Shown: positions 26,154-38,670, counted from the first letter of the stretch. The stretch is 64,000 nt of DNA from Dermanyssus gallinae (GCA_003439945.1 QVRM01005655.1:279795-343794); one strand, 5' to 3'. A program made the numbers and translations. Notes: a model not told the origin generated them from the sequence alone.

Positions 26154-27172
26154 CAACACTTCAAACAAAAACATTTGAAAATATACTTCATTGTAAATGT
26201 TACTCTTAGTCTGTTTCTCATAGGTGATGATTGTAGATCTAGACTTTATAAAAAAGGTATACTGTATAGACTATATGTAAAAAATTACGCTTTTGAATAT
26301 GTTAAAAATGCCTCACTCCAAAATGACAAGAACACATGTGACTAGAAAAACATGACTTCTCAAAAGAGATGATGCCGCACAACTGACAGGCCCAACAGTG
26401 CGCAACAAACAATTGGTAGCATACATTTCCTTTGGAAATTGCGCTATACATATCTTAGCAATGTATCAGTGCTGCCAAGAAATGATTGTCGGTTCCTCAG
26501 AAGGGTTCCTGCTAGCTCACGCGAGAGCACGTCCCGAGGGCCACCGACGTTGTTCCAGCGTCTGAATCGTGCTTTCCTTTGCCGGCTATATTGCTTTCCA
26601 TTTGTGTCAACGTCCATCCGTATTGTGTTGTCTAATCGTACCGATCATCGCAATCAGATCTATGAAAGCTACTCTGTCATCAGCGCGTTCCGACAACAAC
26701 AACAATAACAACAACAACAATAGCAACAACAACGACAACAACACCAACAACGACCGCAGAAAACAACAATAGCAACAGCATAGACAATAAAGTCACTAAC
26801 AGCACATTTTCTTTGAATGTCCTAGCGTTTCTGTTGCTACTGCTGTTGCAGTCTCTGTTGCGGCTTCGCACACTGCGTGTGAATGGCCACGGCCGGACAG
26901 AGGAAACCCAGTAATTTGTCTACATCATTTTCGGGTAATAGTGCGCGCATCTCTCGTTCTTGTCATTTGTCGGAGGAGCGCTGACCGAAGAGAAAAGCCA
27001 TATTATGTATACGTAATCGGTGACTATTGTACGGATAACCATCTCGAGCATCGTTCAAAACAGTGCGGCAGGATGCGTTCAACAACGTGCGCAGAGTTGT
27101 GTTGTTGTCGGCCATTATTACTGTAATATTGACATCACTAATCATAGTATTATTGTCAATAGTATTTGTTGT

Positions 27173-27545
27173 AGTTTATTATTATTATTATTGTTATTAT
27201 TATTATTTTATAAGATATTACAGTTGTGAGGTCTGAGCGTATTATTGCAATTCTTTAAATAATCACTTTACTTCATGGCGCCCAAAACAGATGCCGCGTT
27301 CCCTCTGCAAACGGCCAAAGACAACGCTTGCCTCAAGAATTAACCTTCTCTTCGGTCGCTCGTGACCTCCTGAATTCGCTTACTTATATCTTTGAGAGAT
27401 ACTTCGGTTCCCTTGCTGATTGGTCCTAGTGTCTCCATGGCAATAGGCACAAAAATATATCTTGTGTCCAGTCCAGCGTATTTAACCCGTTTTCTGGCGT
27501 CCGCGTTCTTTTCTACCCACCCCGGCTCAACTTAACTAGTTTCGT
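27173..27545 (-). pseudogene. LINE ORF2 C-terminal fragment, copy 2, with (TAA)n tail
   Basis: The minus strand reads KRVKYAGLDTRYIFVPIAME, then TLGPISKGTEVSLKDISKRI and, after a shift, LAVCRGNAASVLGAM and a stop near 27275. Downstream on that strand lies an (ATA)n microsatellite (27173-27211), typical of the 3' end of several non-LTR families. The fragment is better preserved than copy 1 and covers the last 90 or so residues. Confidence 0.6.
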
Positions 27546-28370
27546 CACTTTTTTATTTAGAGCTACTAGTTTAAGGCTAGCAAATATGTTATCGTCTCTT
27601 GGGTAAGCAGACAGCCACGGTGGTCAGGTACAAAACCTTTCTTAGAAGCACACGTTCTTCCAAAAAAAAAACGGCTATATCTAGTAGATAATCTCCGTTT
27701 GCCTACTTATTTTTCCATTCAAATTTTTATTGACGTTGTCGTATTAAATACATTGTTGGCGTATTATATACATATTACTATGTTAACAACTATGTCATTA
27801 AGCAAATTTTTTTCTGTTAATAACTATACATGCTAGATCTGTGACTCATAAGAGATCGGAAATGACCTGTCTTAGACGTTTATGGGAAATGCCTTTTTAA
27901 TGTCCAGTTTGGTCAAAGACACTGAAAACCACGTGTGGGGCTTTTGGCGGTCGTTTACCAAACCATCAAACCAATAACTAAGAAAAAAATGACTTCACCT
28001 CGCTGGTCATTTGCTCCTACCCTGCACAACTAGTCAAGTGAGGTAAATAAATTAGCATAGGTTATTGACCACGATTGCACGTAGTGGCACCCTCCATATC
28101 ATATTTGCTCGCAGACGGAAATAGTCACTCCACGGTCGTTAACCTTGTCTGTTAGCTTGTGTCTATATCCGGATAGTCTAGAATTAAAAATAATTAAAAA
28201 AAAAGTTAAAATTAATTTTAAGAGCACTGTTACGCGTGGTAAGCATGTAAAGAAATGAAAAAAAAAATCGATTGTGCTGTAGAAATGCGTCCTGCTTTAA
28301 TATTTTAAAAGTGCAAAATCAGGCGCTTCTTACATTAACTTAACGCACAAAAGCAAAAACTTTCGAAGAT
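27546..28370. other. No gene seen
   Basis: AT-rich sequence, probably including more upstream LINE remnant on the minus strand, but I cannot read a convincing protein in it. Confidence 0.4.
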
Positions 28371-28374
28371 CAAC

Positions 28375-28491
28375 ATCATACTCAGATGAACTAGAAAGGA
28401 TCTTAGAAAGCCGGCAAAGAGACGCAACCCGGTGCGCTATCCCGGTTGATGGCTATGACTAGCGCACTAGTCCTCTGGACCATGCGGCCGC
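28375..28491 (-). repeat. tRNA-derived SINE, family B (minus), head fragment
   Basis: Only the tRNA-like head is present, with GACTAGCGCACTAGTCCTCT and GGACCATGCGGCCGC. Confidence 0.6.
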
Positions 28492-29303
28492 AGTACACGC
28501 TCTGTATTTGGCAATCGCAAACGCCTTTTCCCTTTTTTAACATGAGCTCTATGAAAGTTTGACATCTGAGGATGGTGGGAAAGGTGGATCACGGTAGTTA
28601 CATCACGAATCGAATCGCTATCACAATGATAGCAAAATCATTCCCATGTAATGCTCAGTTCCCTGCGTTTTTTTTTGTGAGCATAATAGTACCTTCTAGC
28701 GGATTGAACTAAAAGATAATAAACGAGTCATCACTGGATCTCGATTTGCGTAAACTGTTTTCAATAGGACCATTCTCGCACCTATACCGTGCAGGAGTCG
28801 GTATACGTATGCATACACTTGCGTATGTGCATGTACAGATTATTTACTTCTATGACTTTGCTATGTTTGGAAGGAACAATTGTCTCCGCATGAACATGTG
28901 GTCACGGAAGGCATGACCTCCTCAGTCCGGACACCTGCACCGACCATTGAAGGGGCTATTGAGTTGCGTCCCAAATAAGCACGTGGTCCTGCCCAAAGGG
29001 TGTCAGGCCTATTCTTCTTTCGCTAGTCAGGTTGAATCGTTGTCCTTCAGACGAAATATAATATTCTTCTGATTACGCTGGTATGTCTAGCTTCTCCATG
29101 GAACACTATCTCGTCATCTTACAATCGTGTATTTTGTAAAGTAATGTCATGTAAAATCAGTCACAGCAGAGTAGCAACCATTTGCAATTTTACTGTAATT
29201 TATAAACAAAACATTTCCGCAGTTCCTCCTTTCACTTCATTAGGGAAAAAACGTATTTCAACAATGTTTACGACTCCCTAAATCTGGCCAAGACCTTGTG
29301 TAC

Positions 29304-29343
<40 letters not shown>

Positions 29344-29494
29344 CCCGGCACATATACACGCACAGCAATATACAACAATAATCGCTTGCTGGTATCGTGA
29401 CCGAGATATCGCCGAGCATTCGCATCACTCTACGCATACTCTTCCTAATCGAGGGCAAATAGTGTATTTGCTGATCACTAAAAAAAAATATTTT

Positions 29495-29661
29495 CGGGGC
29501 TGACTCTCAGCCAAGATTTAACGTCCATGGGACTGCTTTTCGCATTGCTTTATAGACGGACTACCCCCATAAATACAAATGTGCAACGGTGGGGCTCGAA
29601 AACCGCGCACCTATGTGTCTCCTCCGGTCGCGAGGCGCAGACGCATGCCACCGGGCTCGAC
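29495..29661 (-). repeat. tRNA-derived SINE, family A, copy 1
   Basis: Minus-strand copy. It starts GTCGAGCCCGG, has a degraded B-box in the tRNA-like part, then GTTGCACATTTGTATTTATG and a body ending GGCTGAGAGTCAGCC followed by a T-rich end. It shares this structure with copies near 54.0, 54.9 and 58.7 kb. Confidence 0.8.
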
Positions 29662-30530
29662 TTTACTGATCACTACTACTACTAGTATTACTAGTATGAT
29701 TCCTAAGGTTACTGCAACGACTGCCACTACAAATGTTTATTTTTCGCCACTGTGTTTTGGCCACTAATTGGTGTGGGCGGAACCCCATTTAGTAGTTGAA
29801 CGCCATCAGCGCACGCTTGCCGCCTGCAGTCCGCGTGGTACCATAGCCACGTCAACTATGGTGTCGTCACCCACTGGACCCAATAGCCAGAAGAGGCTTA
29901 GATGAGGCTCATCAAAGTATGTGACGGTAAGTGAGTAGAGACATTAACGGGGGGGGGGCTAAGACAATGTTGCCTCCACCCATTTGTTCGCCATTAGTTG
30001 CAAGTCGTTCGCAGTCCATAATATAGACAGAACATAAAGCTAGGATAAATAGCAGTGTTGCTGCTGCTGCTGCTGCTTCTGAGCTAGCTGAGATCATCGT
30101 TGAGCCAAATAGTTGTGTGCTTGTTCCTCACTCATCAAGGTATTATGTCTGCATACGCGCGTGCCTGACACCGAACGAAGAACCCTCAAAGAAGCTATAA
30201 ACGACACTGATCCGATGCCGCCCCTCGATTATGCATCAAAAGAAGGCAGAAGCGCACAGGTATGGACAGACAAGTGCGGATAGATCAAATCGAATGGGCT
30301 CGCACCCGGTGTCCCGATGACCACCGACCGCTGCGACGCTTGACTCTCGAATGGTTAGTTGCAGATTAATAAAACACATACACGCAATATGAAGGCCGCT
30401 TCGCAAGCTTTCAAAGTCGGCAACAGAAGTCTATGAGACTGAAGGTATGAGGCTGATGACCCAGATAGATAGACGCGGTGAATGGAAGACCTTCAGAGAT
30501 GCAATAAGGAACGTGGCTCAAGTGGCGACA

Positions 30531-30588
30531 TTTTCTCTGACTTGCTTGTCATTAACAAATTTTCTCTGAGTTGCTTCTCATTAACAAA
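30531..30588. repeat. 29-bp tandem duplication
   Basis: TTTTCTCTGACTTGCTTGTC plus ATTAACAAA is followed at once by a copy differing at two positions. Confidence 0.93.
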
Positions 30589-30837
30589 ACGATGATTCCT
30601 GCCTGGATTATGACTAACTCACGCTCGTTACCACCACAGCAGTGATAGCAGCATTAGCACGAAAGCTGTCCAACCACCAACGGTGCAGCTAGTGTACATT
30701 CATGTTGTATAATAAACAACGCGCTAAATTAGCACCTTCGCTTCTAAGACAGTTTTTTGCTTTATATATTTGACCTTGGGGGAAGCAGGTAAAGCAACCA
30801 AGGGAGTTACCGGTAAGGTATGCAAATCACTCTATCA

Positions 30838-31086
30838 ATCTCACAGATTAGCCGCAGAGTTCCACGTGCTGGTGAACTTTTCCGGTGAAGGCTATCATTG
30901 GTTATGCAGCGCGGTAATGCTATGGCAGTGCTTGGCACGGGACGATGTCCAGGTGGTCCACACTGGGCGGTCTGGCCGTAGTGCGGATGAAGCTCGTTTG
31001 TCGTCACGTTTACTGGGGGACAACTTCTACACCCCAATATGCGGCGTTAAAGAGATAAATGTGCACCGCGTAACAAAGATTTGTTA
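30838..31086 (+). other. Unresolved open frame, possible exon
   Basis: After an acceptor-like CAATCTCACAG at about 30845 the plus strand is open to 31087 with mixed composition (AAEFHVLVNFSGEGYHWLC). No domain is recognised and the other strand is also partly open. Weak support. Confidence 0.15.
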
Positions 31087-31740
31087 ACGGTGTAAAGATG
31101 CGCCTGCCCCGTTAGATATGCCACATGAATGTCGACGTATATGTCAAAAAATCTTACAAGCTTGATAAAAAATGTAAACATATATATACATGCAATCCAA
31201 CTTGATAGTATGTAGATAGATAGAATAAAATGTATATAAATATGAAAATTCGACGAGGAGACGAAAGAAAATTCTGCTACCATACTGCAGGTATGATGCC
31301 TCGCCGTTGCTGTTTCGTATTTCCGTGTCGACTGACACTTCAATGCTATTTCAGTACTGAATGCATAATTTTTGCTTGCTTTGCTTTTCATTGGTTTGCT
31401 CCTCACGTCTGCCGGGAAAACACAACTTGCTGCGAAGTCAATCATTAATGGTGGTAGTGGTAGTAGTGCCTTACCAGGACGACAGAATAACCAAATTAAC
31501 CATTAAAATTACTCGTCTGTTTTCCGTCATTTGCCAACCGCCTTCGAGTTCGATAAATTCGAGTAAATACAAGAGATGTTTGTAGGAATCCCGTATCCAC
31601 TGATTCTGCCATCTGCTACTGTGGCCAGCTGCTGAACCAAGCGCAAATCAGTAGCACGAGAAAAAAGCGCGGCAATGTTTCGACGCGGCTAGATCGGAGA
31701 CAGGCGTTTTTGAACGTTCTCCCAATAGCAAGTACTCAGT

Positions 31741-31880
31741 CCTGTTGTTGTTGTGATATTGGTGTCGTCATCGTTGTTGTTATTGGTAGTGCTGTTGTTG
31801 TTGTTGTTGTTGTTGGTGGTGCTGTTGTTGTTGGTGGTGCTGTTGTTGTTGGTGGTGCTGTTGTTGTTGTTGTTGTACTC
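31741..31880. repeat. (TTG)n with 18-bp minisatellite
   Basis: GTTGTTGTTGGTGGTGCT is repeated three times within a TTG-rich block. Confidence 0.93.
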
Positions 31881-34427
31881 GTCGTCATCATCCGATGACA
31901 ACGATATATGGATGACGACGACGATGCGTTTCCGTTCTGCTGTTTACAGCTGAAACGACAGTACCTGCGTGTCGCGACGTATCGTGATGATCGAATCGAT
32001 TGGTATTGGCATATCATTGACTGACGGAAATACTACGTTACACACACACGAAACAGGCCCACACGTTCACGGTTCGGGGGCAACTCGCGACTGAATGATG
32101 ACGACGGCCTCGGGGCGGCATCGTGGTGGTTTTCTCTTTTTCGCTTTTCTTTTACATCTACCCCCCCCCCCCCCCGCCTCCTTATTTTCCCCACTCTTCC
32201 CCCGTTCATCTTTTGTTTTATCATAATCAGAAGGTGAAGACAGAAAGATGGAAGACGGAGAAGAAAAAAAACAGAAAGATGATTGGCTTGTTTTTGCTGC
32301 TGACTTTTCTTCTTTTGGATTTGTTTCGGATTCACAACGGTCGATCGGCGCGATCAACGCATCTGTTACGACGAAACGACTAGAATAAGTGGGCACGTGC
32401 GAGTATAGCCTGTTGCTATCTCATCGCGCGCGTATCACCGTCACGGACCCGCTTTTGATTCTCGTCGCGATGAATCGAGATCTCCTCGATGTTTCGCGAG
32501 GTCGCCCTTTGACATATATGTCGTGCGCCCTCTACGTAGTCTGCTTTCGTTGCGTTACACAAACGAGTACATGTGTGTTATAGCATGCGGATGTGTCCGT
32601 AGGCATGTCGAGCGAACGGTTTTGCTGCGAGGGAATGCTCAGGAAGAAGGTCTTCACCACGACCTCGACCACCAGATGATTCGTGATGGCTGCTCTGCGA
32701 GAGAGAGTTAACTCGGGATAACTCTTGCTAGAGATGAAAGTGCGTACTCGCACTGGGAAGAACGCTTGAAGCAGTTGCTTACGGGGAGTGTGTAAACGTC
32801 AGGGTTGCCTACAGGATACTGTATGATGCATTAAATGCGTTCTTGTAAAGCCTAAAGATTGTATCTTAGTGTATATATATATATATATATATATTACGTT
32901 TTTGGATTTATTTTAACGCGCTAATGCCTGCAAACTTTTTTTCCAAGACGCAAACCCAAATCAGAAAGTTGCGCCCTTGGCCCTCTTTGGGACATTCAGT
33001 AGGACGTCACGCGCATACTAAAGACGACTCCAGAAGGGGATTTCCGCCTAATCACGCGGAGATTGAACGACCGTGTAAACAAGTGTATGAGTTTAAAAGA
33101 AAGAATGGCCTTTTGAATTTAGCGTAACATAAAACAAAGCACATAAAACTGTAGTTGAAGTTTAATATGTATTTTTTTTCTCGCGTTTGTGGTAAAACTT
33201 AGCAGATACACTGTAACGATATATATGTATATATATTTTTTTATATATATCTATTCAAATTATATGGCTTTGCTTTAAAAATAAGTGCGACGTTGCTAAA
33301 GGATAGTAAATACTGTAGATTGTTTGTGTACACAGGTCATCAGGCGAAACCATACGTCGGTCACGACAAAAAACCGAGCACCTTACACAAGCTGATCAAG
33401 CGTTAAAATCTGCGCACTTCTTGCTTCGGTATTTTATAGCACTACATAGTTTATTTTTATTCTATGCAGTGTAGCTGGCTCGCACGACAATGTTCTTGAC
33501 AAAACATAACACACCACTCTGTTAGGCAACAATAATACAACACTCTGTTAGGCAATTGTGATTTGTGAGACATCAAAAACTGGTTCTCGTGTTTGCATTA
33601 TGACTGTGATGTTAACAGAAACGACACCAAAGATACCATATATGTAAGTAATACATAACGAGCACTAGATTTACTATATGTTTAAAATGTTTCATGCATA
33701 AAAATGCATCATGTAGCACATGTAAATTACTGGCACGTACGCTTTAATAGCCCACAGTAAGAAAGCACATTTTAACCGCAACCGTTCGAATAGAACCCTC
33801 GTTATAGCTGTCCTATATTATCGACTCACATTATGATATGCAAGCGATATGCAACTTGTGCACGCAACAAATGGAGAGTACCTTGTTTGCGAAGGCACTT
33901 GCAGTGGGTAGCATAAATATGAACGATCGCATTAACAATTTGTATAAAAGCACACCAACAGAGGGTTAACTCTCGTTTCTATTTGTGAATTTGATTTGTG
34001 TTAATTATGCGTATTAGAAGTTCACAAAGATTTCATAGAAAAACGCGCTGTGTTTACACTAATCTAGTAGTTAGAATTACTAGCATGAGGAGCCCGCATG
34101 ACAACACGTAGCTTGCCTAGTGGCCTTTGTTGCCACTATACAGAATAGGAGCTGCACGGAGCTACATATAGTTTGCAAATCGGCTCAGCGAAATGTATGT
34201 TGCATTCGCACATCCTACTGTGTAGCACACACTGTGAACGAAACGGTATAAGTATGACTAATAGCAATAATTTCATTAATGTGCATAATTCCGTCCCACG
34301 CAATGTGCGAAGCACGTATGAGGGCACGATATATGCGTTACAAAAAAAATGTTGATTTGCGATTGATCGTTAGCACATACACACGCACTATACATAGAAG
34401 AACGAAGACTAATTAATCTGAACTCAC

Positions 34428-34454
34428 CACAGCCGCCGCTAGCTTGAGTAGCAT
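34428..34454 (-). CDS. Cuticle protein gene, exon 1 (start codon and N-half of signal peptide)
   Basis: On the minus strand this 27-nt exon reads MLLKLAAAV and is followed at once by the donor GTGAGT, leaving phase 0. The start context is CAAAATG. Joined to exon 2 (12664-12798, also phase 0) it gives MLLKLAAAV|LLFVPAAG, a well-formed signal peptide with a basic residue, a hydrophobic core and small residues before the likely cleavage site. A tiny first exon that splits the signal peptide is a known arrangement in arthropod cuticle genes. An initiator-like TCAGTCG at 34583-34589 would give a 5' UTR of about 130 nt. The implied intron is about 21.6 kb, so the link to exon 2 is inference from phase and peptide fit. 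Another first exon could exist closer to exon 2. Confidence 0.55.
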
Positions 34455-34582
34455 TTTGCTGACTTCGAAGAGCTTCGGCTTGGAAGAGGTGTGCCGGCCA
34501 ACCAAGCCTCGAGCAGTCGATGGATTGATCAATTAATCAGCCAATCAATGAATCAACCAGCACCGGTTGGCGCCCAACTGCA

Positions 34583-34589
34583 CGACTGA
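34583..34589 (-). promoter_or_regulatory. Candidate initiator (TCAGTCG) of the cuticle gene
   Basis: On the minus strand TCAGTCG matches the arthropod initiator consensus (TCAGTY) about 130 nt upstream of the exon 1 ATG. I see no TATA box at the expected distance. The motif is short, so this is a weak call. Confidence 0.25.
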
Positions 34590-34850
34590 GGATGAAGGCG
34601 CCGATGACGACGACCACGACGACGATCCGGACAACGACGAGGGCGGCGATATCCTTCACTAGCGCTGCTTTGCAAGGAAGAACGCGTAACGAAAGGAAAA
34701 ATCACCTGCGACACACGGGCGCACCATTCACCATGTCTACTATTGAGCTCGCTATTTGCTCCGAAGTCTTTGCCCTATTTGCTTGCGAGTTCGTTCGTGC
34801 TTTCGTTCGATGATATAGACCTTAGGTCGTCGCCTCTCTAAATGGCCTGG

Positions 34851-34966
34851 CTTTTCTTCGTCTGAATTGCTTTTCTCCTTCTGAATTGCTTTTCTCGTTC
34901 TGAATTGCTTTTCTCGTTCTGAATTACTTTTCTCCTTCTGAACTGCTCTTCTCCTTCTAAATTGAG
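34851..34966. repeat. Tandem repeat, about six copies of a 19-bp unit
   Basis: The unit is close to TCTGAATTGCTTTTCTCCT, with small changes between copies. It lies about 260-380 bp upstream of the candidate start site of the cuticle gene. Confidence 0.9.
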
Positions 34967-36153
34967 ACGGCCCCTTCTAGACGAACTCGACCACAAAAAC
35001 CGACAACGGGAGTTATCTTGGGTGACACTTTATGCCGCTGTCGGCGACACGCTCACACGTACACGTCGTGTTTCAATCAGCGATATTCTTCCGTCTCTGA
35101 TGTTCTCCTGGGGGGAGGTATACATATGTGTACTGTCATCTACTAAACACGAGCCATGTCGGCTGTGTTGTTCCACCACGCAACCGGTTACCACCGCCAC
35201 CACCATCCAAAGTTACAAAGTCGTGCCCGCCGCCGCCGCCGAATTGGTTGAGTGGTGCGCGAGGCGCTCGTGGGTGGCGCGGAAACACGCCGGCCGCGCG
35301 CAGGTGACTCGCGCCCGTCGACGATTCAGATTCAGAAGTCGCAGAGCGCAGTTCGATCTCGCCTGTGCCGGGCTTTCCGCCTACGAGCGAACATCTATGT
35401 GGTGCTGATCGATGCGTGCATATGATGATTATGAAGTCGTATCCGTCCGTCTCCGTCTGTCAAGTCGGGTGGTTATTTTTCTGTCTCTCGCGCACTCGAC
35501 GTCGGTGGTGATGGTCGTCGTCGTCGTCGCTTGCTTCTTTGTCGGACGGCGTCGTGCATGCATCTTTGCGCCGGCTGGCTCCGTAGGTCGCTCATATAAA
35601 CAGACGCGGCGGGGCAGAAAGGGCAGTGGAGCTGTTGCTGCTGTTGTTGGTGATGGTGGTGGTGGTGGTGGAGCATCCTCAAGGCCGCAAGGGGCGGAAG
35701 ACGTCACTGTCTTAACCGCGCGAACCGGCGCTGCTGTTGTTGTTTTTCTTGTTGGTGCAGCTGCTGCTGCTGCCTCTGCTGCCGCGGTTTTTGCCTTTGC
35801 CACCGGCGGATTTGCAGCTGTAGTAGAAGCAATGACCGCCATGAACGGCAGTGTTGCCGGCACCACTACCAGGGGCACGAGATGGTGACCGCAACGAGAC
35901 GGACGACAGCAGCAACAACAATATCAGCAACGGCTACAATATTAACAACAATAGCAATAGTTACAACAACAACAACTACTACAACAAAAACAACAAAAAC
36001 AACAACAGCTACAACAACAACAACAACAGCTATAACAACAACAGCTACAACAACAACAGCTACAACAACAGCAGCTACAACAACAGCAGCTACAACAACA
36101 ATAGCTACAACAACAAAACAACAATAAAATTATTATTAACAACAGCTACAACA

Positions 36154-36187
<34 letters not shown>

Positions 36188-36200
36188 AAAAATATTATTA
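34967..36200. other. GC-rich low-complexity block upstream of the cuticle gene
   Basis: This 1.2-kb stretch is much richer in CpG than its surroundings. It ends in (CAA)n/(AAC)n repeats at 35905-36190. Long frames on both strands (35412-35888 plus, 35429-35878 minus) encode only Ala/Val/Thr/Pro runs, so I do not call a gene. It may be a promoter or 5' UTR region, possibly of a divergent transcript, but no exon can be supported. Confidence 0.4.
35905..36190. repeat. (AAC)n-type degenerate tract
   Basis: CAA repeats interspersed with AGCTAC units about every 15-18 bp. Confidence 0.93.
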
Positions 36201-37280
36201 ACAACAGAAGAGTTTTTCTTCTGACGCTGTCTGTGAGCCACGAAGGCAAAGTCGACCGAACACACAACAAACGTCATAGCAATTCACTAACTACTACGAA
36301 ACAAACATAACTTGGTGCGCGTTAAAAAGGTTGTGTCTCGGCACGTAAGTGTATACGAGAGTGTGATCGTGTGCTGGGTGCCGATCAGGTCGAGTCGGTC
36401 GATGAGCTACTATGGGTCTTACGATACAGTCTGCGACACAAAAACGTGTCGTCATGCAAACCGTGACTAACCCATCGTTCCGGTCCCATAGCTTACAGCG
36501 TATATGATGGGCAGGCGGTTAGTTTATTTAAGAGAGCTAACAAAAAAGATCGGCAGTCATTAGCGGCAATCGACACAATTACTCCTGACTGAATCGAGCA
36601 AGCATGGCTTGATCCTTCCTCTCAGGAATCATTCGTCTCTTCTCGGGCCTGATCCGACCTCTCGCAATTCACCACCTAGCAGCATGTAATAGAGATATCG
36701 GCATGTGCTATAGTTTATATAACACTAGTTTATCTTCTCGTCCGATATAATTGGCATTTGTCTTTCGTCTCTAGCAACGAGTTTATGCCCAAAAATATCT
36801 CAATGCAAAAATGGCTCACAAAATTTCGAAAACACAAAATCTTAGCGAAGTTAAGATTGGGCGTATTATTTTGTTCATGCTGTGCAATGACAAAAAATAT
36901 ACTACTAAACACTAACGGCAAGTAACAGGAAATCCGAGTTATAATCGAAATATTTTATAAACTATATACAAATGGGCATGGCGTAAAGGCAAGAGATTAG
37001 CAATAAAAGCTATGTTAAAAACGTCTAGTAATTTAAATCAAATAATGCATAATAAATATTAACGTCTAGTAAATCTCGTAAATAATGCATATTGCCGTCC
37101 CCCAGAAATGAATAATTAAAAAAACAGTGTACGCTCATTAGAAGTAAACACATACGAATATGAGGTGTAGACCGACATAACCCGTCAGCAAATTTATTTG
37201 TTGTCCGTTACAATTGAATTATAGTTGTCCGTTACAATTGAATTATAGTTGTCCGTTACAATTGTATTTTATCGATTTTT
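36200..37280. other. No gene seen
   Basis: AT-rich unique-looking sequence. The only structure I see is a threefold 24-bp repeat at 37201-37269 and a looser repeat of AACGTCTAGTAA near 37020-37080. Confidence 0.5.
37201..37269. repeat. Three tandem copies of a 24-bp unit
   Basis: The unit TTGTCCGTTACAATTGAATT plus ATAG is repeated nearly perfectly three times. It lies just upstream of the first Cys/His-rich exon. Confidence 0.92.
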
Positions 37281-37512
37281 GTACCACTTATGCGTCAGTC
37301 GCCGGTCAGGGTCAGTTTAGAGCTGGCCCAGTTTGCTAACGACCTAACTATCGCCGCTACACTACCTCGTTGGGTCAAAATCGAGATTTTCTGCCCAAAA
37401 AACTCACCTGACCTTTTATTTCCTTTGATGTTTATTAGCTTAGCGCATATGCAATTAAGCAATTGTTCCGGCATGGGGGGCTCGCGTCTCAAAGTCGTAG
37501 GCTGTAAGCTGA

Positions 37513-37830
37513 ACGCGGGCCCAACATTTGAGTACTTACGATATTTCCTCTTCTGACGAAGAGGTCGGAGACCTGGATATTTTCAGGGCCTCTCACCTCT
37601 GGTCTGGCCTTGCATGTGACAATCGCCACGTCTATACCAGATACATAGTTCATGGCTATCATCACCTGGTTTGTTCAAATACGAGCTTCCACGAAGAGTA
37701 CACCGAGTGCGTCTGTCGACTGTGCTCTCAGGTGTGTACGAAGTTTCATGCGTCTGCCTGCCTGGCCCTTGCGAAGAGATCACTGCACTGCCTCTCTCGA
37801 ATAACATGCCGCAAGCAGCTGACTGTATAA
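37513..37830 (+). pseudogene. Cys/His-rich protein exon, copy 1 (possibly degraded)
   Basis: The plus-strand frame carries HLWSGLACDNRHVYTRYIVH followed by GYHHLVC, FHEEY and a cluster of spacing C-x-C-x2-C-x3-C-x3-H-x3-C. It ends at TAA (37828-37830), with AATAAA at 37882-37887. The last 78 residues are about 69% identical to copy 2 (43391-43768). Upstream of GDLD the alignment breaks: copy 1 has a one-base shift and lacks about nine codons present in copy 2. The homologous N-terminal part (ending FEYLRYF) sits in another frame that stops at 37554-37556. This suggests decay, although a shorter product or a different splice site is possible. I do not recognise the family. Confidence 0.55.
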
Positions 37831-37881
37831 TTGTATAATCTGTATAATTGTTTAGGTTATATGCATACTCAATATAAGTGA

Positions 37882-37887
37882 AATAAA
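37882..37887 (+). terminator. Polyadenylation signal AATAAA, copy 1
   Basis: AATAAA lies 52 nt after the stop codon, inside the motif AGTGAAATAAAT that is also found after copy 2. Confidence 0.6.
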
Positions 37888-38212
37888 TATGATGAAGACA
37901 TACTTCCTCTTCTCAGCACCCCCCTCTACCTCGTCATCCCCTTTGAAGCGCGCTATGTCTGACCATACATGGTGTGAGCAAGTCGAACACAGTTACGTCC
38001 TACTGATTCGTCGTCGTATCGGCCAGGATTCCACCAACGTTGCGCCTAATCTACGGCCGACACCAATACTCATAGTAATTTCGTCGAGCAATATAAGCAA
38101 GGGGGCGCTTGGAAAAGCGCGCAGTCAGACGCTGGCGCTTCTACCTGACACTGCTCTCAGGCGGGGCCTTGCAATGTCTATACGAACCCAGCAGATGGCT
38201 CCGCCTATCTGC

Positions 38213-38670
38213 TTCACGTACAGAGAAGTCAGCCATTCGTGCTGAGAACGCGTGTGTTCTATCCCATTTTGTAAAGAGATTAGAGAGCTCTTAAGTGTAG
38301 ACGATCTTTCTTCCACGGGCGGGCTTGAAATCGTCGTGCGGCATCTCTTAGATGCACCGGAGGCCAGACATATTAAGTTCTCTAGGGTTTCTGCAACAGT
38401 TCTTGTAGCAGCATGGCTACTGGTATATGGTTGCATGGTGGTATATGGTTGCAGAACGGTGCATGGTTTTGTCATCTATTCTCAATGAACATCGCTCAAA
38501 GAAAATGCTGGGGATTGGGAATTCAACCCTTTTTGCATAGCGCAGTAGCCGCCAACCGCTCAACTGTAACAATCTATCTAGAAATAAATATAACCCCTTT
38601 TCGAGGTGCGTTTAATTATTAAACCGGCTATGCCACGGACAACCATGACTAGCGCACTAATCCCCTAAAC
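38213..38670 (-). repeat. Family B SINE-containing tandem unit 1
   Basis: A roughly 440-bp unit beginning ACGTACAGAGAAGTCAGCCA and ending with the SINE head TGACTAGCGCACTAATCCCC. It is repeated immediately downstream with moderate divergence. Confidence 0.85.

Noticed and set aside
31741..31880. CRISPR-like array of regularly spaced 18-bp repeats
   Set aside because: The units are contiguous minisatellite repeats inside a (TTG)n tract, without unique spacers, in a eukaryotic genome.
35412..35888. Plus-strand 158-codon frame and its minus-strand counterpart
   Set aside because: Both are Ala/Val/Thr/Pro low-complexity readings of a GC-rich block. Neither has a recognisable motif.
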